From Ectopseudomonas toyotomiensis (GTDB lineage: Bacteria; Pseudomonadota; Gammaproteobacteria; Pseudomonadales; Pseudomonadaceae): a DNA stretch of 64,000 bases. The notes beneath the pieces are model-generated. The model did no database searches, was not told where the DNA came from, and worked only from the letters and a program-made list of their open reading frames with translations. This document shows positions 40,761 to 49,718 of the stretch, in pieces. The translations under genes and the position numbers were made by a program. How positions within the stretch are numbered: position 1 is the first letter of the stretch; the number at the start of each line of letters is the position of its first letter. The stretch covers positions 106,648 to 170,647 of the forward strand of contig NZ_FOXK01000013.1 of the NCBI RefSeq assembly GCF_900115695.1. The letters run 5' to 3'.

Positions 40761-42217
40761 GGCTGGTCTCCTTCCTTGCGGAGCTGCTCGATCAGCAGGC
40801 CGGAGTTTGTCTGACGTGCGGCGATGCGTACGTGATCTCCTGGCTTAAGTCCCACAGCTACTTCGGAGCTGACCAGAGGAAAAGCCATGGTCATACCTGG
40901 CATATTCAGGCTCTCGAAGGGGCCATGCTCCAGGGTGACTTGTTTCCCGTCCAGTGCGCGAATAACGCCGTGAGACACATGCAGCCCCTCCGTGCTGTCC
41001 TGTTCTGCATTGCCGGCCAGGATGCCCTGCAGGCTGGCTTCCGAATCGATGAGGAACTGGCCGGAGGTAACGACCGCCTGACCTTCCTCAAGACCGGAAA
41101 ACACCTCCAGACGCCCATCGGCCTCGCGGCCCAAGGTGATTTCCTGGGGACGGTAGCGTCCGTCGCCTTCGGCCAGCATCACCAATGCACGCTTCCCGGT
41201 GCGAATCACGGCTTCACTCGGCACAAGAAGCGTGGATTGTTCGACGGCACTGTTCAGGCGTACGGCGGCGAACATGCCGGGGCGCAACTTACCGGCAGGG
41301 TTGGGTAGCTCGCTGCGTACCGTGAGCGTGCGCGTTTGCGGATCGGCACTCGGCAGCAAGGCTATGACGCGGCCCAGCAGCGGTCGATCAGGAAAGGCCG
41401 TCAGGTTGGCGCGGATCTCGTCCCCGACCTGGATACTTCCGGCCATGGCCTCGGGTATCGCCGCATCGAGCCAGACACTGGACAGCCCGTTGATCAACGC
41501 CAGATCCTGCCCGGCTTCAACGGTCATCCCGGCGCGTACCTGCAAGGCTTGGAGCTCGCCGCTGATAGGTGTGGTGAGGGTTTGCACTGCCCGCGGTTTG
41601 CCGCTGCGGCGAACCTGCTCTATCAACGCTTGTGGCATGCCGAGCAGGCGGAGGCGCTCTTGGGCCGCAGTGATCAAGCGGGCGTCACCGGTACGCAGTA
41701 CCGCGAGGAACTCCAACTGCGCGGCGGACCACTCGGGAATCAGCAGGTCGACCAGGGGTGTTCCAGCTGGCAGTACATCGCCAGGGGCACGCCCGTAAAC
41801 CCGCTCGACGAATCCGCCAGCGCGGGCCTGGAGGTTCGCTACCTCTCGCTGGTTATAGGCCAGGGAGCCGACCACCTCGATATCCGAGGGCAGTACACCG
41901 CGGATCACCGTCGAGGTCCGCATTCCGAGGTTCTGCACGGCTTGAGCGGGGACGCTCAGGACAGACGGATCTTGCTCGGATCCTGCGTATTTAGGGACAA
42001 GCTCCATATCCATGAAAGGTGACTTGCCCGGTTTATCGAAGCGCTGCTCAGGCTGCATCGGGTCGTACCAATAGAGCACCTTGCGCTCGTCCGTCGGTGC
42101 GGAGCTAGGCAGTAGCTCGTGTTTGGCTTGCCGCTGGGCCAGCCAGTAGCCACCGCCCGCCGCGCCAATGCCCACGGTCAGCACGGCGACCGCAAAACCA
42201 AATGTCGATATCTTCAT
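40757..42217 (-). CDS. cusB: Membrane fusion protein CusB with C-terminal CusF-like domain
   Basis: 486 residues. Anchor helix, YHS-like/heavy-metal segment YWYDPMQP...KPGKSPFMDMELVPKY, then barrel-sandwich, hairpin and beta-barrel of the CusB adaptor. Residues about 410-486 (LHVSHGVIRALDGKQVTLEHGPFESLNMPGMTMAFPL) match the copper chaperone CusF, with the His/Trp-Met pattern (H and MPGMTM). So chaperone and adaptor are fused. The stop overlaps cusA and the start overlaps the cusC stop. Confidence 0.92.
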   Translation of the reverse strand: MKISTFGFAVAVLTVGIGAAGGGYWLAQRQAKHELLPSSAPTDERKVLYWYDPMQPEQRFDKPGKSPFMDMELVPKYAGSEQDPSVLSVPAQAVQNLGMRTSTVIRGVLPSDIEVVGSLAYNQREVANLQARAGGFVERVYGRAPGDVLPAGTPLVDLLIPEWSAAQLEFLAVLRTGDARLITAAQERLRLLGMPQALIEQVRRSGKPRAVQTLTTPISGELQALQVRAGMTVEAGQDLALINGLSSVWLDAAIPEAMAGSIQVGDEIRANLTAFPDRPLLGRVIALLPSADPQTRTLTVRSELPNPAGKLRPGMFAAVRLNSAVEQSTLLVPSEAVIRTGKRALVMLAEGDGRYRPQEITLGREADGRLEVFSGLEEGQAVVTSGQFLIDSEASLQGILAGNAEQDSTEGLHVSHGVIRALDGKQVTLEHGPFESLNMPGMTMAFPLVSSEVAVGLKPGDHVRIAARQTNSGLLIEQLRKEGDQP

Positions 42218-43476
42218 TTCAGGCCCTCCACATAGGCGTAGTACAGGCTTGCGGAGAGCTGGCTCAACTTGCGCTGTTGTTCAATCTGCCGCAGTTGCGC
42301 ATCAATCAGGTCGCGCTGGGCAGTAATAACGGATGTGAGCTGGCTGTTACCGGCTTGGTAGGCGGCCAGTTCGAGATCGGCACGTTTGCTTGCAAGCGGG
42401 ATCAAGGTTTTTTCGGTGCGTGACAAGGTCCTGCGCAGTTGCTCAAGCTCGGCAATACCGCCTTCCAGCTCAGCCTGATGGGCGCGCAGTAATGCTTCCT
42501 GCTCGGCTTCCATCTGCGACACGCTTTGTTGTCTGGCGTTGATCTTGGGCCCCTGACGTGTGCCTACGAACAACGGCAGGTCGAAGGTAAATTGCACCAT
42601 CACCATATCGCCGAACTGGTTGTCGCGATTGTTGTAGGCAAACTCAACACCCCAGTCGGGGGTCTTCTCGGCGATGGCCTCGTTCAGCTCGGCGCTAGCC
42701 TCGCCGACTCGGGCGGAGGCAGCGCGCAACTCAGGGTGTGAGGCAATGCGTTGCTGCAGGTGCGGTGCCACCAGGTTCAGACTGGGAACACCTCCTTGCA
42801 AAGGCTGGTCAGCCTCGTTGCCTATCCAGCGGCGCAGCTTGGCACGAGCTACTGCCACATCGCGATTCAGTTCATCTCGCCGATCTTGTAACGCCAAAGC
42901 TTCCTGGTCGGCCTGCAACAGCTCGCCAGGCTGAGCACTACCGCCGGCAATCAGCGATTGCACGGTCGAGCGGAGCATCTCGATCTGACGGTCCAGTTGA
43001 TCGAAGAGGCCAACACTGCGTTCGGCGTAGTACACATCCAGCCAGCTCACTGCCGTCTGGCGCTTGATCTCCAACTGCATGGCACGCTGCTCGGCCTCGG
43101 CTCGGCCTACTGAAGCCTCGGCCAACTGGCGCCGAGCCTGACGCTTGTCACTGTTGGGGACTTCCTGCATGAACCCAATGCGGCGCATGGTCATGGAGTC
43201 ACGATTAAGCGTGTAACGGTCAGGGCCTTCGATCGGCAGGTTGTCGATGCCTAGAATCAGCTTGGGATCGGGCAGGGCGTCTGCGGGCTCGACAGCCTGC
43301 TGTGCCGATGCCACCTGCGCCTGGCGCGCGAGGTTCTCAGGGGCACTCTGCTCGGCCAGAGCTTGGGCTCGTTCGAAAGTTAGGGGCTGCGCCTGCGCGG
43401 CAAGCCAGGGAGCTGCCCAGAATGCGGCAGCCAACACACCGAGAAAGCCACGGCGTGGAAAAAGGAAAGCGGACAT
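42214..43476 (-). CDS. cusC: Outer-membrane channel CusC-like (TolC family)
   Basis: 420 residues with a signal sequence (about 1-29; RRGFLGVLAAAFWAAPWLAAQA has a weak Tat-like RRGF) and coiled-coil outer-membrane efflux repeats. It has no lipoprotein Cys. First gene in cusCBA with ATGA overlaps down the operon, indicating tight coupling. Distinct from CzcC in this window. Confidence 0.85.
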   Translation of the reverse strand: MSAFLFPRRGFLGVLAAAFWAAPWLAAQAQPLTFERAQALAEQSAPENLARQAQVASAQQAVEPADALPDPKLILGIDNLPIEGPDRYTLNRDSMTMRRIGFMQEVPNSDKRQARRQLAEASVGRAEAEQRAMQLEIKRQTAVSWLDVYYAERSVGLFDQLDRQIEMLRSTVQSLIAGGSAQPGELLQADQEALALQDRRDELNRDVAVARAKLRRWIGNEADQPLQGGVPSLNLVAPHLQQRIASHPELRAASARVGEASAELNEAIAEKTPDWGVEFAYNNRDNQFGDMVMVQFTFDLPLFVGTRQGPKINARQQSVSQMEAEQEALLRAHQAELEGGIAELEQLRRTLSRTEKTLIPLASKRADLELAAYQAGNSQLTSVITAQRDLIDAQLRQIEQQRKLSQLSASLYYAYVEGLK

Positions 43477-43568
43477 GCTTTCGCCTCCAATGCGATTGAT
43501 CGAAGTCGCGACTACGAAACGTGACCGCGACGATGCGCCTGACTGTAAGGCGCGGGATGATCACTGCA

Positions 43569-43913
43569 TTAGACGAAACGAGGAGGGCGCCAGAGTCCTG
43601 CGGGCTCTCGCTTAATCACCGACTGGGTCAGCAATATCTCGGGGCGTGAGGGGAGAGGGGATATGCTCTTGATCACGGTGGTCTGGAGAAGTCCTCCGGT
43701 CTTGCATTCCTGGCCGGGTTTGCAAGGGGACTTCTTGGCCACCCCATCAGACTTGTCCATTTGCTCGCAGCACGGAGCATCGGCCATTGCATGGCCCTGA
43801 TGATCGGCGCTCTGCATCGGGCAAGGTTGTGCCGGCATGCTGAAAGCCACACCGCCGAAGGTCGGCAGCACGAGGCTAGCAATCATTAGCAGGATCAATC
43901 CAATCCGACGCAC
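43569..43913 (-). CDS. Small secreted Cys-rich protein upstream of cusC
   Basis: 114 residues, start GTG at 43913. Signal peptide (MRRIGLILLMIASLVLPTFGGVAFS), then CPMQSADHQGHAMADAPCCEQMDK...CKPGQEC, so six Cys plus His/Met, which could bind Cu(I). The C-terminal third is ordinary. Similar genes commonly precede cus-type efflux operons in Pseudomonas. It is 92 bases upstream of cusC on the same strand and likely in its operon. Confidence 0.65.
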   Translation of the reverse strand: MRRIGLILLMIASLVLPTFGGVAFSMPAQPCPMQSADHQGHAMADAPCCEQMDKSDGVAKKSPCKPGQECKTGGLLQTTVIKSISPLPSRPEILLTQSVIKREPAGLWRPPRFV

Positions 43914-44403
43914 AGCAATTCACCAGGCGGGGCAATAGGCCGACGATAGCAGATTGCCCCCGAGCCATGAATGCTCCTTTTGACGATAACAGCACTTCGT
44001 TGATTTGGATCAAATAGAGTGGCTGGTCTCACAGGGCGAGCTGATTTTGTAGCGGGTGAGATTTCAATCGAGCAAGCGATAGAGTTCAGGCCAAAGAGGA
44101 TTCTATAATCACTCTATAATTAACTACATGGATCAGCGTATTATTTTTGGATAATTTGGATAATTTAATTCCGAAATTGTATTGATTGTTAAAGGCTCTG
44201 TAATTGCTTTGTTTTATCTATAGCGCCCTTCGTGTTTGCTGGGCTTTCTGCTTATTTATTTTGCGGCGGGAGTATTATTATTTTATTGATAACTATTAAA
44301 CTTATCTAGCATGGTGCGGGTGTTAAGGGTGGAGGGTGTAGGGTGTATTAAATATTTAATAATGGCATATGTGTTATGAGTCAAATTAACTGGAGTCATA
44401 ACC
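43914..44403. other. AT-rich non-coding region
   Basis: Roughly 490 bases without a gene, strongly AT-rich between about 44100 and 44400, unlike the GC-rich surroundings. It should contain the cus promoter (leftward) and that of the Gp2-like gene (rightward). No CopR-type box or terminator was found. The composition suggests foreign or silenced DNA. Confidence 0.6.
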
Positions 44404-45102
44404 ATGGTCAACGATATCGCTACAACCCAGCACTCCCCACTACGTCATCCCGATAATACCAATCTTCATTTGCACTACGGGGAGACCTTTGAAGGTTTTC
44501 CTATCCAGGCAGAAGTAGGCCCCTTTGCTCTGGAATACCTTTATGATCTCAAACATACCATCGACTTAGCCATGGCTGAGTACCCTAGAGTACTTGCCTT
44601 CAGAGTAGATCTTTATGTGCCTAATGCTATCGAGCTACCCGAGTACGCCTATACGAACAAGGTCATAAGCAAGTTCTTCGAATCGTTTACGAAGAAGATC
44701 CAGTACCACCAGGAGCGCGTGGCTGAGCGTGGTTACTCGCGTGGTTGCAAAGTACGATACGTCTGGTCGAAAGAGATCGGTCAGAGAGGTCGTCGCCATT
44801 ACCACCTACTGATTCTTTTGAACCGTGATGCCTATTACAGGCTAGGCCGGATAGGTTCTGAACGGATTAACATGTTCAGACGGATTGAAGAGTCTTGGGC
44901 CAGTGTACTTGGATTATCAGCTGATCAGGTTAGGGGGGTGGTCCATAGGCCAAAGAATCCTGAGTACTTTATCAATCGAGAAATTCGTCGAGACGAGTTC
45001 GATGAGCTGCCTGAGCTGTTCAAACGAGCCAGCTACCTGTGTAAGAAAGCGACCAAGTCCTACGGCGATCGTCAGCGGAGTTTCGAGACCAGTCGGGGGT
45101 AG
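44404..45102 (+). CDS. Inovirus Gp2-like (YagK/YfjJ C-terminal domain) protein
   Basis: 232 residues, complete. ATG with GGAG 9 bases upstream. The C-terminal domain holds RHYHLLILLNRDAYYRLG, an HxH-hydrophobic then Tyr motif like HUH replication or relaxase enzymes, and the final KKATKSYGDRQRSFETSRG. It is homologous to the truncated copy at 3-512. Codon use is more AT-rich in its 5' part, consistent with acquisition. It may replicate or mobilise a satellite-like or filamentous phage-like element, but no neighbouring phage genes are seen. Confidence 0.85.
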   Translation: MVNDIATTQHSPLRHPDNTNLHLHYGETFEGFPIQAEVGPFALEYLYDLKHTIDLAMAEYPRVLAFRVDLYVPNAIELPEYAYTNKVISKFFESFTKKIQYHQERVAERGYSRGCKVRYVWSKEIGQRGRRHYHLLILLNRDAYYRLGRIGSERINMFRRIEESWASVLGLSADQVRGVVHRPKNPEYFINREIRRDEFDELPELFKRASYLCKKATKSYGDRQRSFETSRG

Positions 45103-45286
45103 GGAGCAGTCCGCGCAAGCCGCATGGGCTCACAGCTCAATGGGAGGCTTCAGGGCAATCAGTTCTCCCAGATGGCGGCGGTTCAAAATTGGACGCCTCG
45201 TGCCATTTGGAAGATTGCCCATGGGGATGCCTTGCTATGCTATGCACCTTAAGACCAAAATAAAGACCTAAAAAAGGAGCTATGGT

Positions 45287-45532
45287 ATGCAGAGTGTTTT
45301 GGCTGACGTTGCAGTGAGCGTTTCTGAGCTGAAGAAAAACCCCACCGGTGTTATGGCTGGTGCTGGTGGCATGCCGGTCGCCGTTCTCAATCATAACCGC
45401 GTGATGGGGTACATGGTGCCAGCCGAGCTGTACGAGCAGATGCTGGACCGTCTGGACGATCTGGATCTGATCGATGTCGTTAATGCACGCTCCGGTGAGA
45501 AGGGGGTGCCGGTGAACCTGGATGACCTATAA
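45287..45532 (+). CDS. RelB/Phd-family antitoxin
   Basis: 81 residues: VAVSVSELKKNPTGVMAGAGGMPVAVLNHNRVMGYMVPAELYEQMLD, the Phd/YefM DNA-binding fold seen in prevent-host-death antitoxins, followed by an acidic tail (DDLDLIDVVNARSGEKGVPVNLDDL). It overlaps the toxin start at 45522 by 11 bases, as in type II modules. Confidence 0.88.
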   Translation: MQSVLADVAVSVSELKKNPTGVMAGAGGMPVAVLNHNRVMGYMVPAELYEQMLDRLDDLDLIDVVNARSGEKGVPVNLDDL

Positions 45533-45803
45533 GCTCGAGTTCCTGCCCTCAGCGCTGAAGGAATGGGAGAAGCTGGGTCATACAGTGCGTGAGCAGGCAA
45601 AGAAAAAACTGCGTGAGCGGCTGGAAGCACCAAAGGTACAGGCTGATGCCCTCAGGGATCTGCCTGGGCACTACAAGATCAAGCTCCGAACAGCAGGCTA
45701 TCGTTTGGTGTATCGGGTCGAAGATGATCGGGTGGTTGTGATTGTGGTCGCAGTGGGCAAGCGTGAACGAAGTGCAGCTTACAAGGCAGCAGGTAAGCGT
45801 TAG
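45522..45803 (+). CDS. RelE/ParE-family toxin
   Basis: 93 residues starting MTYKLEFLPSALKEWEKLG, then LPGHYKIKLRTAGYRLVYRVEDDRVVVIVVAVGKRERSAAY, the RelE-fold with Arg/Lys in the RTAGYRLVY strand and basic C-terminus. It is a ribosome-dependent mRNA-interferase type by family. With the preceding gene it would stabilise the element. Confidence 0.9.
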   Translation: MTYKLEFLPSALKEWEKLGHTVREQAKKKLRERLEAPKVQADALRDLPGHYKIKLRTAGYRLVYRVEDDRVVVIVVAVGKRERSAAYKAAGKR

Positions 45804-45872
45804 CTACCAGGGCAAAAGAAGAAGTGAGAGCCATTGCAGGCAGTCTTTCGACTACCCACGCTGGCTCACCGT

Positions 45873-46046
45873 TCAAGGGTTCATTCTTACTTTCTGCTTC
45901 CGGTAGATCCAGCACGCCAACACCACGGCAATCAGCAATGGTGGAAAGCGCACCATCAGAATCATCAGCAGCAATATCGCCAGACAACCGGCCAAGATCC
46001 CGGCAAACATGAATGCCGAGGCAACAGTCCGTAGCAGCAGTTTCAT
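45873..46046 (-). CDS. Small membrane protein
   Basis: 57 residues: MKLLLRTVASAFMFAGILAGCLAILLLMILMVRFPPLLIAVVLACWIYRKQKVRMNP, two hydrophobic helices. A strong GGAGG precedes the ATG at 46046 and the frame is free of stops; 10 bases separate it from radC upstream, so it is probably in that operon. No function known. Confidence 0.55.
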   Translation of the reverse strand: MKLLLRTVASAFMFAGILAGCLAILLLMILMVRFPPLLIAVVLACWIYRKQKVRMNP

Positions 46047-46056
46047 TGGCACCTCC

Positions 46057-46554
46057 TTACAGGTAGCCGCGCTCAGCCAACGACACACAATCCTCCTGGC
46101 CTACCACAACGTGATCGAGCGTTCTGACTCCGACCAGATTCAGTGCGTCCTGCAGTTTCGTGGTGAGATTGCGATCCGCCTGGCTGGGCTCGGGATCACC
46201 TGAGGGGTGGTTGTGTACCAGGATGATTGCCGCTGCGTTGTGTTCCAAGGCGATCTTCACGATTTCCCGTGGGTAGACGCTGGCTCCATCCAGGGTTCCG
46301 CGAAACACTTCCTCGAACGCAATCACCCGGTGTCGGCTGTCGAGCATGAGCAGTGCAAAAACCTCGTGCTCATAATCAGCCAGCAGCGTCTGCAGGTGAC
46401 TGAACGCCTCCTTAGGCGAGGTCAGTGCACGTCCCTTGCGCAGGCGCAGGCTGGCCAGTTGCCTGGCCATCAGCAGGATGTCGTTTTCCGTCACCGGGGA
46501 CTCGACCAAGTAGGTGCCGGCCGTGTCACTGGCTTTCAGCTTGTGCAGGTGCAT
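46057..46554 (-). CDS. radC: RadC-family JAB-domain protein
   Basis: 165 residues. The ATG at 46554 has GGAGG five bases upstream. It carries the RadC/JAMM motif with catalytic-metal residues in ILVHNHPSGDPEPSQAD. Such short RadC proteins are typical of mobile elements (ICEs, plasmids) and are not core DNA repair genes. It overlaps the upstream gene by 29 bases. Confidence 0.9.
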   Translation of the reverse strand: MHLHKLKASDTAGTYLVESPVTENDILLMARQLASLRLRKGRALTSPKEAFSHLQTLLADYEHEVFALLMLDSRHRVIAFEEVFRGTLDGASVYPREIVKIALEHNAAAIILVHNHPSGDPEPSQADRNLTTKLQDALNLVGVRTLDHVVVGQEDCVSLAERGYL

Positions 46555-47476
46555 GGCGGCCTCCTTGGTCTTGGTCTGTGGGTGGGGTGTGACGAGCAGC
46601 CTGTGCATCGAGCTTTTCAGCCAGGCTGGGTTTGGTGGGGTTGAGTTGGGAAATTGTTGCTGCAGCAGGAGCTTCACCCTCGGGGTAGAACTCTTCCACG
46701 ATGGCGCTGGCATCCTCCTCGCTGTCCTCGAAGGCTCCGTTGCCGAAGCCGCGTCGTGCAGCCTCATCCAACGCTGCTTGATTGAAGCCGGCAGCTTGCC
46801 GCCGCGAATCGAGTTCACTGGCGGACACCAGTGCTTCAGACATGTCCATGCCACCACGTACCGTCAGATCGGCGTAGAAGATCGGCGTGCCATGGCTCTG
46901 GCGAGTCGACTTACCACGTAGACGTAGTTCCAGTGGCAGGCAGGCCAGGCGGTTGCCCGAGATGGCCTGGAAGTAATGCAGGCGAGCGGCGAGGGTGCGG
47001 ATGCTGTTGAAGCCGGTGGTGCGGAACACGAAGCTGCCCAGCGGATCCTCATCACCAATGACCACATTCAGTCGGCCGTAGGGCTTACAGGCACCGCCTT
47101 TGGCCAGTGGGCAGGCATCCGGTGACGGGCAGGGCAGTGACTGCATGCCGTCCTGAGTGACCCGCTTGCAGGTTTCACCATTGCCCACGCAGATTGGGCG
47201 TCCGGACTGTCGGTCGAACAGCGTGTAGTCAGCTCGGAAATTCAGCTCCGGTTCGTTGAACAGAAGCCGTACCGGAATGCTGCGCAGCTTGTCGTCCTTG
47301 CCCTGGCGCAGCTCGTCATTGAGCGGGTGCAGCAGCCAGCCGTCCTTGCCTTGCACTTGGGAAGTGATGGTGAACTGGTCATCTTTCTCCGGCAGACGCT
47401 TGCCGTTCTTCTCGATGACCTTGCCGATGGAAATCCGCCCGAGTACCGGCGGAGTGATAGCCAGACCTTTGAGCAT
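46526..47476 (-). CDS. Mobile-element protein with Cys cluster, RDF (Gp3)-like
   Basis: 316 residues. A fourfold Cys cluster (ICVGNGETCKRV...LPCPSPDACPLAKGGACKPYGRLNV) is followed by a region reading GSFVFRTTGFNSIRTLAARLHYF. In GenBank-style naming such proteins are called hydrolase or metal-binding protein of genomic islands. The layout resembles the recombination directionality factor family of phage phiC31 gp3, but I only compare by eye. Between it and the YqaJ gene is a terminator. Confidence 0.6.
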   Translation of the reverse strand: MLKGLAITPPVLGRISIGKVIEKNGKRLPEKDDQFTITSQVQGKDGWLLHPLNDELRQGKDDKLRSIPVRLLFNEPELNFRADYTLFDRQSGRPICVGNGETCKRVTQDGMQSLPCPSPDACPLAKGGACKPYGRLNVVIGDEDPLGSFVFRTTGFNSIRTLAARLHYFQAISGNRLACLPLELRLRGKSTRQSHGTPIFYADLTVRGGMDMSEALVSASELDSRRQAAGFNQAALDEAARRGFGNGAFEDSEEDASAIVEEFYPEGEAPAAATISQLNPTKPSLAEKLDAQAARHTPPTDQDQGGRHAPAQAESQ

Positions 47477-47496
47477 GGTGAGTCTCCTGGAAATGA

Positions 47497-47536
47497 AAAA
47501 AGGCCAGCCACGCAGAGCGAACTGCATGGACTGGCC
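47497..47536 (-). terminator. Rho-independent terminator between YqaJ and RDF-like genes
   Basis: Minus strand GGCCAG...CTGGCC with TTTTTT directly after it. It sits 32 bases after the YqaJ gene stop and 21 upstream of the next start; a leaky terminator or attenuator is possible. Confidence 0.6.
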
Positions 47537-47567
47537 AAGGGGAGGGAAGAGTTGGAAAAGCTGGGGT

Positions 47568-48572
47568 TCAGCCGAGCCGGAAGCGCCGTGCGCCCGGTTT
47601 CAGCAACGGGTACTTGGCCTGCAGGTAGGGCTTGTCCTTAAGCAGTTGAGCTACATCGAGACCGATGCTGTCCTTGGCCTTGCGCCAGCTGACATAGCCG
47701 CTGGAGAACTCCGCCCGACTGGCATCGCCCATGGCCTGCTGCAGCACCTGCTTGAGCTCGGCCTCGCGCTTTTCCTTGTCGGCAATCGACTGACGCACGG
47801 CTTTCAGCTCGATGTAAGCCGCTGAAAGACCAGCATGCTGGCTGAAGTCGACGACCTGGCCGTTGTCCTCCGGGTAGAGGTAGCGCAGCGCAGACTCAGC
47901 TGAAGCCGTGCCATCGGCCGGCGGTGGGGTGTCGGTTTCCACGTAGTGCCAGAACTGGCGCTCCAGCTCGATCAGGCGAGCAATCATCTGCTCGTCCCGT
48001 TCGATACGGTGGATCTCCAGCGTTTGGCCACCCAGCAGTACCGCTACATCCGCCGCCTGCTTACCGGTGACGGCGAGCTGGTGCATCACCTGCAGCTGCA
48101 CATACTCAGGCACGCCCTCTTTCCAGAGTCGTGCCCCATTTATGCCTGCTGTCTTGCATTCGAGGATCTGCACATCGTCCGCCGCGATCACCTCGCGGTC
48201 GATGTTAGCCAGCATCCAGGGCAGCTCCGGATTGGGATGCTGCAGCACGGCGTTGATGCGGCGTACCTTATTCTTGGTGCGCTTGCTGTAGTGCCAGGCC
48301 ACGATGGGCTCCAGCACGTTGCCCCAGTACATCGGGCTTTCCTCATCCTGTGGGTCGGCCTTGGGCATGCCAGCATCACGGCCGGTCTTCTCCATCCAGA
48401 GTTCCAGCTGCGACTTGTAGGGGTTGAGTCCTACGGCTGCAGCTGCATCCGAGCTGCCAATACCTTGCTTACGGATCTGCAGCCAGTCCTCGCGTGGCAG
48501 CTCCTTAGTGCTGACCAGGCGCAGAGCTGGACGAGATTTGCTGGTGCTGCGATTCAATGAAGTGGCTTTCAT
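47568..48572 (-). CDS. YqaJ-like viral recombinase/exonuclease
   Basis: 334 residues from the ATG at 48572. The N-terminal half has the lambda-exonuclease/YqaJ nuclease fold: RKQGIGSSDAAAAVGLNPYKS (start motif), MYWGNVLEPIVAW (E/G ligand), DVQILECKTAG (D-x-E-x-K type) and YVQLQVMHQLAVTG. The rest is helical. These enzymes recombine or repair DNA on mobile elements. Confidence 0.88.
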   Translation of the reverse strand: MKATSLNRSTSKSRPALRLVSTKELPREDWLQIRKQGIGSSDAAAAVGLNPYKSQLELWMEKTGRDAGMPKADPQDEESPMYWGNVLEPIVAWHYSKRTKNKVRRINAVLQHPNPELPWMLANIDREVIAADDVQILECKTAGINGARLWKEGVPEYVQLQVMHQLAVTGKQAADVAVLLGGQTLEIHRIERDEQMIARLIELERQFWHYVETDTPPPADGTASAESALRYLYPEDNGQVVDFSQHAGLSAAYIELKAVRQSIADKEKREAELKQVLQQAMGDASRAEFSSGYVSWRKAKDSIGLDVAQLLKDKPYLQAKYPLLKPGARRFRLG

Positions 48573-48596
48573 AGCGTTCACCTTGCAGAAATAGAA

Positions 48597-48629
48597 ACGC
48601 CCGACCTGCAACGAAGCGGGTCGGGCGTT
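48597..48629 (-). terminator. Rho-independent terminator after DUF932 gene
   Basis: Minus strand ACGCCCGACC...GGTCGGGCGT followed by TTTCTATTT, 24 bases after the stop at 48653. Confidence 0.75.
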
Positions 48630-48652
48630 ATGGGGTGGAGTAGGTAAAAAGG

Positions 48653-49621
48653 TCAGGCGACCAGTTGCAGGGCAGTATCCAGAGCGCGTTGCTTGATCTG
48701 GGCACCTTGGCCGAACCAGGCAGAGTCGAGGCGGTATTCCGTGCTGCGTGCCCGGCGTTCGTGATCGACGTACTCGGTCACGGCATTGAGCAAGCCCCAG
48801 GCGGTGCCGCGTGCCGAGTCCAGCTGGCTGCCGCGACCACGACCTTCGTACAGCTCCTGCACTTTGCGCAGAGCGCGTTCGTTGGGCAGTTGCTCCGGCA
48901 GTGCGCCAGTCGGGCTTGTGTCGCACATCACGTTCATAAAGAAGCCCAGTGCCTCATGCCACTGCACCTTGCGTTCAGCCAGGTGGCGCATGCGGTACAT
49001 GAAGTCATCCCATTGCGAGACGGCGATACCGAGCTGCTTCTTCACCAGATCGCCATCGAAGCGTGTGCTGTGCGGCACCTTGATCGCACGGCTGGTGCCG
49101 TCCAGGGCGATGGTCAGGGTGTTGTTGCAAACTACGCGGATGGTGGTGGGCGTTGCTGTGGTGGCCAGGGTGCCGTCGCAGGAAGTGGCCAACAGCAGGT
49201 AGCCATTCACCTGGTCGTTACCTTTGATCGCTGCACCCTGGCCAGTTCGCGCCAGCGCCCAGAACTTGCGACCGCCCTTGAGCACGCCAGCGGTTTCCAG
49301 CTCGTAGCCGGAGACCTCGGTCAGATCGCGGTAGAACTCCAGCACCTCACGAGGCTGGACGGTGTGGTAGCGCTGCGAGACCACCGACAGCGGTGCCTTG
49401 GTGTCCGAACGGTAGAGCACCTTCTGCTCGGGGAATGAGTGGATCGCGCCCAGGTGGCCGATGGCGTCCGACTTGAAATGCACGGGGCTTTCCAGGATCT
49501 GCCAATCCATGCCGGCTTCGCGTTGCCAGACCTCGATAGGCTGTTTCTGCGGCAGGTTGTTGCCTAAGCCGTGCCACGGGGTAGCGCCAACATAGGCCAT
49601 TTGTTCGATTTGATGAGCCAT
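48653..49621 (-). CDS. DUF932 protein (phage/plasmid-type)
   Basis: 322 residues: MAHQIEQMAYVGATPWHGLGNNLPQKQPIEVW..., the DUF932 signature, and a central GYLLLATSCDGTLATTATPTTIRVVCNNTLTIAL region. Start at 49621. It belongs with the YqaJ, RDF-like and RadC genes as a maintenance block common to Pseudomonas ICEs and plasmids. No biochemical role is known. Confidence 0.85.
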   Translation of the reverse strand: MAHQIEQMAYVGATPWHGLGNNLPQKQPIEVWQREAGMDWQILESPVHFKSDAIGHLGAIHSFPEQKVLYRSDTKAPLSVVSQRYHTVQPREVLEFYRDLTEVSGYELETAGVLKGGRKFWALARTGQGAAIKGNDQVNGYLLLATSCDGTLATTATPTTIRVVCNNTLTIALDGTSRAIKVPHSTRFDGDLVKKQLGIAVSQWDDFMYRMRHLAERKVQWHEALGFFMNVMCDTSPTGALPEQLPNERALRKVQELYEGRGRGSQLDSARGTAWGLLNAVTEYVDHERRARSTEYRLDSAWFGQGAQIKQRALDTALQLVA

Positions 49622-49718
49622 GACGAATTTCCTTTGGGTGCAGGCCGGCATAAAGCGCCGCGCAGAGCGCAGCACCGGCAATCAGTGATGGATAAGTAAG
49701 AGGAGAGCAGTTGCCGGA

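Noticed and set aside
46057..46857. A 266-residue version of the RadC protein
   Set aside because: The extra N-terminal 101 residues run through the upstream gene in another frame; the ATG at 46554 has a good Shine-Dalgarno sequence.
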